This document shows, in pieces, positions 1 to 5,187 of a DNA stretch of 5,187 nucleotides (position 1 is its first letter; each line of letters starts with the position of its first letter). A program made the position numbers and the translations under genes. This DNA comes from Methylococcales bacterium (GTDB taxonomy: Bacteria > Pseudomonadota > Gammaproteobacteria > Methylococcales > Methylomonadaceae). The stretch lies in assembly GCA_023134955.1 (NCBI GenBank), contig JAGLUC010000351.1, forward strand, positions 1 through 5,187. Reading direction: 5' to 3'. The notes beneath the pieces were generated by a model that worked only from the letters and a program-made list of their open reading frames with translations, was not told the DNA's origin and did no database searches.

Positions 1-1476
1 CAACAACTTTTATTGCTTGAAAATCAACACCCGGAATTATCGGTTGCCTTCGGTGCAGTCAGTTATGCCGTAGCAAGACGTGATAAGAAAAACAAAATTG
101 GCGGTGGCTCGGCACGTAGTTATTTTTTATTGGTTGAGGCTAATAATGGTCACCAGCAAAAAACAGGTATTTGCGTATTGCCTAAAGGCAGTGAAGAAGG
201 AGTTGAAGTTATCCTCAAGCAACAACAATTTTCTTTGCGTATTGGTCAGCCGGTACAGTTTCATTTAGCCTCTACAACGGGAGATGCTAAATATAAGTCA
301 GGTGAATTGGTTGAAATAATCGAAGATCACTTTAACTTTTTACCCCCCTTAGCGGTTGCATTTGAAGGTGGTGATAAAGCTGAAATTACCGTGCAATTAT
401 CGGTTACACAAACAGAAGTGGGTACTCTAAAAATTCAATGTATTGCTGACAATAAACAACGCTTTGATGTCGAGTTTCAAATAAGAAAAAAGGCTTTAGC
501 AACCCTGTCAACAAATACAGAATTACCTGAAAACATTAATCAGGCAAAAGAAAAAATACAGGCGGTTTTTGGTTCAAAATCGAAAAAAGTTGATCCTAAA
601 GCCGTTAAAAGTTTACGTGGTAATTTAGAAAAAGTGTTGGGCTTATCCCGAACAGAATGGGATACAGCCATATTAAGAGAGTTATTTACCGAGCTGTTGG
701 AAGGGATGAAATCTCGTAGACGATCAGAAAATCATGAACGGGTTTGGTTGAGCTTAATTGGGTTTTGTCTACGACCAGGGTTTGGTTATCCACTAGATGA
801 CTGGCGGGTAGAGCAATTATGGAAAACCTACAGTCAGGCAATACAATTCGTTAATGAAAGACAAAACTGGACTGAATGGTGGACGCTGTGGAGACGAATT
901 GCAGGTGGATTAGATGGTTCAGCACAGGAACAGATTTTTAAAGATATATCCAAATTTTTAAATCCTGCCGCAGCTAGACAAGCAGGTGTTGCCAAGCAGA
1001 TTAAAATTCGAGGTTATGATGATATGGTGAGATTGTCAGGTGTACTGGAACGCTTATCTGTCGATAAAAAAATAATATTGTGTGAATGGTTGTTAAAGCG
1101 CTTGCAAAAATCAAGCGAACCCAATCAAACATGGTGGGCTGTGGGGCGTATCGCCTCAAGAGTGCCTTTTCATGGCAGTAGCCATAATGTAATTCCAGCA
1201 CAATTAGTCACAGACTGGATGACTCAGTTGCTTAAAGTGGATTGGAAAAAAGTACCTCAAGCAGCTTTTGCAGCAACCTTAATGAGTCGAATGAGTGGTG
1301 ACAGAGTCAGGGATTTAGATGAGACCATTCGCTTACAGATTGTTGAAAAACTACAGGCAAGCAAAGCACCATCATCCTGGGTCGAAATGGTCGAGACTTA
1401 TAAAGAACTTGATGAAGTTGAAGAAAAACAAATTTTTGGTGAGGCTTTGCCGCCTGGGCTAAAGTTAATATCTTAA
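1..1476 (+). CDS. Hsp70/DnaK-like chaperone with C-terminal DUF3731 region, 5'-truncated
   Basis: This is the C-terminal 491 residues of an Hsp70-family protein; the reading frame is open to the first base of the window, so the true start lies upstream and the TTG at 13 is not a real start. Residues 10-19 (HPELSVAFGA) match the end of the Hsp70 ATPase domain, where family members read roughly 'DP..AVA.GAA'. They are followed by ARRDKK and the GGGSARSYF stretch (about 34-42) typical of the DUF3731-type Hsp70 homologues. A beta-rich part follows to about residue 160, then a long alpha-helical tail with family-like landmarks: CLRPGFGYPLDDWR (256-269), WTEWWTLWRR (290-299) and WWAVGRIASRVPF (378-390). 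These proteins are cytosolic and presumed to be ATP-dependent chaperones; their clients are not known to me, and the ATPase core cannot be inspected here. The gene ends in TAA immediately before a MITE-like element. Family assignment is from recognition of motifs, not a search. Confidence 0.85.
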   Translation, partial: QQLLLLENQHPELSVAFGAVSYAVARRDKKNKIGGGSARSYFLLVEANNGHQQKTGICVLPKGSEEGVEVILKQQQFSLRIGQPVQFHLASTTGDAKYKSGELVEIIEDHFNFLPPLAVAFEGGDKAEITVQLSVTQTEVGTLKIQCIADNKQRFDVEFQIRKKALATLSTNTELPENINQAKEKIQAVFGSKSKKVDPKAVKSLRGNLEKVLGLSRTEWDTAILRELFTELLEGMKSRRRSENHERVWLSLIGFCLRPGFGYPLDDWRVEQLWKTYSQAIQFVNERQNWTEWWTLWRRIAGGLDGSAQEQIFKDISKFLNPAAARQAGVAKQIKIRGYDDMVRLSGVLERLSVDKKIILCEWLLKRLQKSSEPNQTWWAVGRIASRVPFHGSSHNVIPAQLVTDWMTQLLKVDWKKVPQAAFAATLMSRMSGDRVRDLDETIRLQIVEKLQASKAPSSWVEMVETYKELDEVEEKQIFGEALPPGLKLIS

Positions 1477-1595
1477 TAACTACTCAGCTTACCCCTGAAA
1501 CCCACCATTTCAGCGTTGAAAAATGATCATTTACACGTGTAAACTCACATTTTCCGCCTTGAACTGACGGGTTTTAGGGGCAACCTGAGTAGTTA
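1477..1595. mobile_element. MITE-like palindromic element with TA target duplication
   Basis: The element proper spans 1479-1593 (115 bp) and is flanked on both sides by TA (1477-1478 and 1594-1595). Its terminal inverted repeats are 25 bp (1479-1503 and 1569-1593) and agree at 22 of 25 positions, starting ACTACTCAG. The similarity continues inward in weaker form to a perfect 14-bp palindrome at 1530-1543 (TTTACACGTGTAAA), so the whole element can fold as one hairpin. It holds no ORF. TA duplication with short inverted repeats is the signature of non-autonomous elements moved by IS630/Tc1-mariner transposases; the family is inferred, as no transposase is present. The element sits against the stop codon of the Hsp70 gene and 35 bp before the deformylase start, so it may act as a terminator between them. 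Confidence 0.8.
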
Positions 1596-1630
1596 CATAT
1601 CTTAGATGTATTCAGGGGATATAAAATAAC

Positions 1631-2161
1631 ATGAAACAAAATTATAAAATTGCCCAATTAGGTCATCCAATTTTAAGGCAGCAAGCTGAACATGTGGAAG
1701 ATGTTTGTTCACCAGGTATTGTTGATCTGATTGAATACATGCTTAAAACCTTAGCTGAAACAAATGGAGTGGGCTTGGCTGCGCCGCAAATATTTGAATC
1801 GACCTGTATTGTTATTATCGCCTCACGCCCATCAAAGCGTTATCCATTAGCACCCAAAATGGAAGCAGTGGTGATGATTAATCCAAGTTTTGAAGTGCTA
1901 TTAAAAACTAAGCACAAAGACTGGGAAGGTTGTTTAAGTATCCCTGGAATTAGAGCATTAGTGCCAAGGTATCAGAAAATCAAAATTTCATACTTGGATC
2001 AACAAGGTGAAAATCAGCAGTTGATAGCCGAAGATTTTATAGCCCGCATTTTTCAGCATGAATATGATCATCTAAAAGGTTTGGTCTATCTGGATAGAGT
2101 AGAAAATAACAAGGATATTATTTCTGAAGAAGAATTTCAGAAGTTGATGGATGCTAATTGA
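1631..2161 (+). CDS. def: Peptide deformylase (type 1), orphan from fmt
   Basis: The enzyme removes the N-formyl group from the initiator methionine of nascent proteins at the ribosome, using a metal-activated water (Fe2+ in vivo in most bacteria). All three signature motifs are present: GVGLAAPQ at residues 46-53, EGCLS at 99-103 and QHEYDHL at 142-148. The expected metal ligands are therefore C101, H143 and H147, with E144 as the catalytic acid/base. At 176 residues it has the usual length of bacterial type-1 enzymes. The ATG at 1631 is supported by an AGGGGA Shine-Dalgarno sequence at 1614-1619, with a slightly long spacing. The gene is not next to fmt, the usual def partner, and the IPGIRALVPRY stretch after motif 2 resembles what I recall of second-copy proteobacterial deformylases, so this may be a paralogue. 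It follows a MITE-like element and probably has its own promoter in 1596-1630 or in the element, which I cannot place with confidence. Confidence 0.96.
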   Translation: MKQNYKIAQLGHPILRQQAEHVEDVCSPGIVDLIEYMLKTLAETNGVGLAAPQIFESTCIVIIASRPSKRYPLAPKMEAVVMINPSFEVLLKTKHKDWEGCLSIPGIRALVPRYQKIKISYLDQQGENQQLIAEDFIARIFQHEYDHLKGLVYLDRVENNKDIISEEEFQKLMDAN

Positions 2162-2193
2162 AATTAAATTATATTTTTGAGTAAAAAACACCT

Positions 2194-2220
2194 ACTAATC
2201 ATTAGCATTACTTCTAATGC
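2194..2220. repeat. Tandem short palindromes after def
   Basis: Two palindromes lie side by side: CTAATCATTAG (2194-2204) and GCATTA-CTTC-TAATGC (2205-2220, a 6-bp stem with a 4-nt loop). They lie 33 bp after the def stop. The second could be a weak 3' hairpin for the def transcript, but no T-run follows. Alternatively the shared ATTAG/CTAAT units could be a protein-binding site. There is only loose resemblance to a Fur box, not enough to call one. Confidence 0.4.
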
Positions 2221-2228
2221 AATAAAAT

Positions 2229-2287
2229 AATTGGGAACAGTGTAAATTAAATACACCTTATGTATTCAATGTTACACAGGCTCAATT
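2229..2287. repeat. 59-bp imperfect inverted repeat
   Basis: The outer arms AATTG (2229-2233) and CAATT (2283-2287) enclose GTGTAA (2240-2245) and TTACAC (2272-2277), and then AATAC and GTATT around a short loop at about 2255-2261. The inner 38-bp hairpin (2240-2277) needs only one bulge and one mismatch. It has no poly-T tail, no ORF and no evident target-site duplication. It could be an operator, a leader or 3' UTR hairpin, or a decayed small repeat element; the sequence does not decide between these. Confidence 0.55.
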
Positions 2288-2397
2288 CTTCCAGCCTATT
2301 CTTGACTAATACCAATTATTAAAAATCATTTTATAAATTAGAGAGTATGCATGACTTGTTGGTCAAACTAAGACATTGATGACATCTAACAGATAAC

Positions 2398-2406
2398 GGG
2401 GGGGGG
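2398..2406 (+). repeat. Homopolymeric G9 tract
   Basis: Nine consecutive G residues lie in otherwise A+T-rich non-coding DNA, followed directly by TATAGG. Runs of this length are prone to slipped-strand mispairing and are known contingency loci in several Gram-negative bacteria, where poly-G in promoter regions can switch expression of outer-membrane proteins. The tract lies 281 bp before the receptor ATG, further than a simple promoter spacer for that gene. A role in phase variation is therefore only a possibility. Confidence 0.6.
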
Positions 2407-2411
2407 TATAG

Positions 2412-2427
2412 GCTTTTAATTAAAAGC
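2412..2427. repeat. Perfect 16-bp palindrome
   Basis: GCTTTTAATTAAAAGC is a perfect dyad 5 bp after the G9 tract. A further inverted repeat follows at 2438-2470: AATT-A-CCCAAT, a 12-nt spacer, then ATTGGG-AATT. Both lie roughly 170-230 bp upstream of the predicted sigma-54 start site, a plausible distance for enhancer-binding activator sites, but no named operator is recognised. Confidence 0.4.
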
Positions 2428-2554
2428 AATTACTTTAAATTACCCAATTTCTAAGTGTGGATTGGGAATTAATTAAACTATGTTATATAGCGTGTTGATA
2501 TGGGTGAAATAACACAATTTATGGTGATCTTATGAAAAAGATTGAAAACAAAAA

Positions 2555-2604
2555 GTAAGCTTATACTTACGGCTGGTCTTGATTTCGGGTTTTTATCGCC
2601 GTAA
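2555..2604 (+). repeat. Two mutually exclusive hairpins
   Basis: GTAAG (2555-2559) can pair with CTTAC (2566-2570). Alternatively TTACGGC (2567-2573) can pair with GCCGTAA (2598-2604) across a 24-nt loop. The two stems share bases 2567-2570, so only one can form at a time. The stop codon of an 8-codon frame (2532-2558; MKKIENKK) lies inside the first stem. The layout resembles an attenuator, but no T-run follows the second stem, and the nearest recognised promoter is downstream, so a transcript across this region is not established. Confidence 0.35.
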
Positions 2605-2614
2605 AAAACTTATA

Positions 2615-2630
2615 TGGCATGTTTGTTGCA
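2615..2630 (+). promoter_or_regulatory. Candidate sigma-54 (-24/-12) promoter
   Basis: TGGCATG-TTTG-TTGCA matches the RpoN consensus TGGCACG-N4-TTGCW at all defined bases but one. The invariant GG (2616-2617) and GC (2628-2629) are separated by the required 10 nt. The predicted transcription start is near 2641, giving a 47-nt leader before the receptor ATG at 2688. Sigma-54 promoters need an ATP-dependent enhancer-binding activator; its gene is not in this window, but palindromes further upstream could be its sites. No comparably good sigma-70 -35/-10 pair was found nearby. Confidence 0.6.
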
Positions 2631-2657
2631 CTATTGTAAATTTGCAACATTTTGTTG

Positions 2658-2681
2658 CTTAATAATTATTAAGTGAAGGGG
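2658..2681 (+). promoter_or_regulatory. Leader palindrome abutting the receptor's Shine-Dalgarno site
   Basis: CTTAATAATTATTAAG (2658-2673) is a perfect 16-bp palindrome. It is followed one base later by GAAGGGG (2675-2681), a strong Shine-Dalgarno site with a 6-nt spacing to the ATG at 2688. Just upstream, GTTGC occurs at 2625-2629 and 2654-2658, and its complement GCAAC at 2644-2648, so alternative stems are possible across the start site and the leader. The palindrome could be an operator covering early transcribed DNA or a leader hairpin. The Shine-Dalgarno placement decides the start codon: the in-frame GTG at 2673 lies upstream of this site and has no site of its own. Confidence 0.55.
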
Positions 2682-2687
2682 CTTTTA

Positions 2688-4979
2688 ATGAATTACAAAC
2701 CAGCCATTATTTTACTCGGTGTTATTCCTGGCATGTCCGCTATGGCAGAACAAGAAGGGGAAATTCATCGTGGTGAAGATATGGTTATCACCTCGGGACA
2801 TAAACTCTTTCCAAACTCAACTGTAGCAACTCCGAGTTTTGAAATAACCAAGCAAGATTTAGAAAAAATCAACATGACCAGTGCTGAAGATGCCATAAGA
2901 ATGGCTCCAAGTGTACAGGTGAGAAGACGCTTTTATGGTGATACTAATGGTGTAACAGCTATTAGGGGATCAACTAATTTTCAAACTAACCATTTCAATA
3001 TGTATGTAGATGGAATACCGCTGCATAACCCCGTACAAACCAAATGGAATGGTGCGCCTAAATGGAATCTGATTGCTCCTAATGCCATAGATTCAACCTC
3101 GGTTTTTTATGGTCCATATTCAGCTGAACATAAAGGTTCTTTTGGCGGTACTTTTGACCTGAAAACGCGTTTACCAGAGAAGTTTGAAATGAGTATGGAG
3201 GCTACGGGTATCATTCAGCCTTCCAGCCAAAATGGACAAAAAGAAGAAGTTTTAACAGGACATAAAGAGTTTATTTCGGCGGGCAACCGTTTTGGTGATT
3301 GGACTTTTTTTGGCTTTTATAATCATTTAGAAAATGAAGGTCAACCACAATCATTTGCTGCCAGCACGCCTTCCGCTGGCACAACAGGGACACCAGTCGC
3401 TGGAAGCTACTCAACACAAACTATAACGGGTGTTCCTAGTATTATTACAGCTGATAAAGGTATCAATGAAAATATAACCGACCTTTATGAGCTAAAAGTC
3501 AGTTATGATTTTACCCCTGATCTAAGAGCCCTGTTTACCATAGCCCTTGAAGATACAGAAAGAAACAGTCAATCCAGAACTTATTTAACAGATGCTGCTG
3601 GCAATCCTTTTTGGGGTAGCAATACAACTGTAACAGAAAATGGTCAAGATTTTACTGCGAACCCGTCTTCATGGGGTAACCCAACCTTAACAGGAAGCGA
3701 AAATGAAAGAAAAACACTGATGTATGGTTTCAATCTATCTGGTAAATTAACAGATAGCTGGGACATCGACACCACTGCCAGTTTTTTTGATGCCTTTAAA
3801 GATGAAACAGTAACATCAGATTTTAGTCAAAATGATCCTCGCTACGCTATTGACAAAAAAGGGGATGTTAAAGATATTGAAGTCTGGTGGGTTGATTACA
3901 GTGTAAAACTGGCAACACAAAGTCTGTTTGGTCGTAATGACTTAGGGATGATGGTTGGTTATCAGTTTAATCATTCATTTCTTGATATTGATAAACATAC
4001 GATAAATTCAGACGGTTCAACTGGAGGACTTGAAGATGCTGATGGGGGTTCTACTCAAACTCATAGTGCATTTATGCAAACCGATTGGGACTTTGTTGAA
4101 AACTGGAATATCATGGCAGGGCTTCGCTATGATCATTGGTCTACCTCAAGGGGGCATATTAATGACAAGAATGGAACTGGCGGTCTTGATGACCGTGATG
4201 CAGGTAGAGTTTCACCTAAAGCATCTCTAAGTTTTACGCCAACTGATGAATTAACGCTACGTTACTCATTTAGTAAAGCTTATCGTTTTGCTGTAGCTGA
4301 AGAGTTATTCGACAGTTCTAGCAATACGGGTGCTACCAATATATCTGATCCAACATTGGCACCTGAGTCTGGTTATTTTCATGACTTTAAAGTTCACTAT
4401 GCATTGAATGAAGGCTACACCAGCGTTTCATTGTTTTACAATACAATTGAGAATGAGATCATGAATACTCAAACTCTACTAATTAATGGTGACACAAAAA
4501 ACAGAACTCGTGGAATTGATAAAACCGAAACCATAGGTGTTGAGTTTGTTTATCAGCAAGACCATATTATGGATCTTCCATTAGCATTGAACTTAAATGG
4601 CACCTGGTTAAATAAAGAAATCAAGGAAGATGGTAACAATCCAGCTACCATTGGAAATGAATGGGTAAGAATTCCAAGATGGCGTGCTAATGGAACATTA
4701 ACTTATCATACCACGCCTCAATGGGATAACAGCGTTGCAGTGCAATATCGCAGCAAACAACATGCCAATGCTGACAATAGTGATTTTGTTGGTCATGTCT
4801 ATGGAGCTTCAGATGAATATGTATTAGTCAATTTTAAATCTGCTTACAAAATGGATATAGGTAATGATATAACCGCTAAATTTTCTGTTGGTATAGATAA
4901 TATTTTAAATGAAAAATATTATGATCATCATCCATATCCACAAAGAACTTATTTCGCAACAATAGGTTTAGATATTTAA
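2688..4979 (+). CDS. TonB-dependent outer-membrane receptor, substrate unknown
   Basis: This 763-residue protein should form a 22-strand outer-membrane barrel that imports a scarce ligand (metal chelate, vitamin or similar) using energy from TonB-ExbB-ExbD. Residues 1-20 are a signal peptide ending in SAMA, followed by a TonB-box-like segment, EDMVITSG (30-37). The plug domain (about 50-160) shows the usual landmarks: IRGSTN (92-97), YVDGIPL (106-112) and YGPYSAEHKGSFGGT (141-155). The remainder is alternating beta-strands and loops, ending DNILNEKYYDHHPYPQRTYF and then ATIGLDI, typical of the last two strands although the final residue is Ile rather than aromatic. The ATG at 2688 is chosen over the GTG at 2673 because the Shine-Dalgarno site lies between them. 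A sigma-54 promoter and dense palindromes precede it. No ABC transporter, periplasmic binding protein or regulator adjoins, so the ligand cannot be read from context. Two acidic loops (440-452 and 493-504) hint at metal binding. Confidence 0.93.
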   Translation: MNYKPAIILLGVIPGMSAMAEQEGEIHRGEDMVITSGHKLFPNSTVATPSFEITKQDLEKINMTSAEDAIRMAPSVQVRRRFYGDTNGVTAIRGSTNFQTNHFNMYVDGIPLHNPVQTKWNGAPKWNLIAPNAIDSTSVFYGPYSAEHKGSFGGTFDLKTRLPEKFEMSMEATGIIQPSSQNGQKEEVLTGHKEFISAGNRFGDWTFFGFYNHLENEGQPQSFAASTPSAGTTGTPVAGSYSTQTITGVPSIITADKGINENITDLYELKVSYDFTPDLRALFTIALEDTERNSQSRTYLTDAAGNPFWGSNTTVTENGQDFTANPSSWGNPTLTGSENERKTLMYGFNLSGKLTDSWDIDTTASFFDAFKDETVTSDFSQNDPRYAIDKKGDVKDIEVWWVDYSVKLATQSLFGRNDLGMMVGYQFNHSFLDIDKHTINSDGSTGGLEDADGGSTQTHSAFMQTDWDFVENWNIMAGLRYDHWSTSRGHINDKNGTGGLDDRDAGRVSPKASLSFTPTDELTLRYSFSKAYRFAVAEELFDSSSNTGATNISDPTLAPESGYFHDFKVHYALNEGYTSVSLFYNTIENEIMNTQTLLINGDTKNRTRGIDKTETIGVEFVYQQDHIMDLPLALNLNGTWLNKEIKEDGNNPATIGNEWVRIPRWRANGTLTYHTTPQWDNSVAVQYRSKQHANADNSDFVGHVYGASDEYVLVNFKSAYKMDIGNDITAKFSVGIDNILNEKYYDHHPYPQRTYFATIGLDI

Positions 4980-4999
4980 CCTGTATTGTATACTCTTCA

Positions 5000-5187
5000 C
5001 GCTCAAGAATACCTCACCCAAGCACACAGCTTGTTGCGATGAGCGTTGTTTAATGCCATGGATGGCATGTAGTAGAGCAACGCAGGAGCAGTTGCCGAGT
5101 AAAGCATTGAAATAGGTTGCTATTCCTGCTGCTTTACGCCTAGCCCACCACAACAATCTACACACTTGAATGAGGTATTCTTAAACG
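5000..5187 (-). repeat. Structured palindromic repeat, possible minus-strand RNA
   Basis: Arms 5000-5044 and 5143-5187 are inverted copies of each other, beginning with a perfect 12-bp match (AAGAATACCTCA at 5005-5016 against 5171-5182). Between them lie two hairpins. One has outer stem GCGTTG/CAACGC (5043-5048, 5078-5083) around ATGCCAT-GG-ATGGCAT (5053-5068). The other has GTAAAGCA/TGCTTTAC (5099-5106, 5130-5137) around an inner 7-bp stem (5109-5126). As RNA it would be one long helix enclosing a two-hairpin multiloop. The repeat starts 20 bp after the receptor stop codon and may extend past the window edge. It looks richer in G+C than the flanks. A 65-codon minus-strand frame crosses it, but this is best explained as a by-product of the repeat. 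No transposase or target duplication is visible. It may also terminate receptor transcription. Confidence 0.7.

Larger units (their letters stand above)
2162..2687. other. Long A+T-rich intergenic region, no convincing gene
   Basis: About 525 bp separate def from the receptor gene. No ORF here has a credible ribosome site and length. The only open frames are tiny: a 10-codon frame at 2347-2379, an 8-codon frame at 2532-2558 and a 20-codon TTG-started frame at 2542-2604. The DNA is instead dense in short inverted repeats, described separately, together with a nine-G run and a sigma-54 promoter close to the receptor. I see no tRNA, no known riboswitch consensus (the cobalamin box was looked for) and no classical stem-plus-T-run terminator for def. 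The large size and the clustered palindromes suggest a regulatory region for the downstream receptor. Confidence 0.7.

Noticed and set aside
13..15. TTG at 13 as the start of the Hsp70-like gene
   Set aside because: The frame is open to base 1, and the protein begins in the middle of the conserved end of the ATPase domain, so the gene is truncated by the window.
1001..1201. Minus-strand ORF inside the Hsp70-like gene, and other frame shadows at 80-268 and 4030-4230
   Set aside because: They overlap well-supported genes in other frames and encode no recognisable protein.
2194..2220. Fur box
   Set aside because: Only loose ATTA/TAAT similarity; it does not match the GATAAT hexamer array and is nearly 470 bp from the receptor start.
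2347..2379. 10-codon ORF (MHDLLVKLRH)
   Set aside because: The nearest purine-rich stretch, GAGAG, is only one base from the ATG, too close for a ribosome site, and nothing else supports translation.
2567..2610. Rho-independent terminator at the TTACGGC/GCCGTAA stem
   Set aside because: The stem is followed by A residues rather than T on the plus strand, and the minus strand likewise lacks a T-run after it; the loop is also long at 24 nt.
2673..2687. GTG at 2673 as the receptor start (five extra residues)
   Set aside because: The Shine-Dalgarno site GAAGGGG lies downstream of this GTG and correctly spaced to the ATG at 2688; the extra residues MKGLL encode that site rather than a meaningful signal-peptide start.
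4968..5165. 65-codon minus-strand ORF after the receptor gene
   Set aside because: It lies almost wholly inside the palindromic repeat, overlaps the receptor's 3' end, shows no domain or signal peptide I recognise, and its length follows from the repeat.

Overview
The window reads as a stretch of an A+T-rich gammaproteobacterial chromosome. The evidence is a proteobacterial-type Hsp70 homologue with a DUF3731 tail, a type-1 peptide deformylase and an outer-membrane TonB-dependent receptor, which implies a Gram-negative cell envelope. A methylotroph or a similar environmental gammaproteobacterium would fit, but nothing here proves the genus.

Layout, left to right. (1) 1-1476: the 3' part of an Hsp70/DnaK-like gene, cut by the window edge. 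(2) 1477-1595: a 115-bp near-palindromic MITE-like element flanked by TA dinucleotides, placed directly after the Hsp70 stop codon. (3) 1631-2161: a complete peptide deformylase gene (def) with all three catalytic motifs and its own Shine-Dalgarno sequence. (4) 2162-2687: about 525 bp of very A+T-rich DNA with no convincing gene but many short structures: several inverted repeats, a run of nine G, an 8-codon mini-ORF overlapping two competing hairpins, and a good sigma-54 (-24/-12) promoter just before the next gene. (5) 2688-4979: a complete TonB-dependent outer-membrane receptor, with signal peptide, TonB-box-like segment, plug and beta-barrel; its substrate is not known. Two adjacent acidic loops resemble calcium/lanthanide-binding loops. 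(6) 5000-5187: an imperfect palindromic repeat that runs to the window end.

All three genes point the same way, but the MITE-like element and the long spacer suggest three separate transcription units rather than one operon. The Hsp70 homologue and deformylase are housekeeping protein-maturation functions. The receptor is an accessory uptake gene with elaborate upstream DNA.

The most striking unexplained signal is in the terminal repeat. Its two 45-nt arms differ at 13 positions, and 12 of these are changes that leave G-U wobble pairs if the minus strand is transcribed but A-C mismatches if the plus strand is. This points to a structured minus-strand RNA, or else to strand-biased C-to-T mutation. 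The sigma-54 promoter plus G9 tract upstream of the receptor is the second item of interest.
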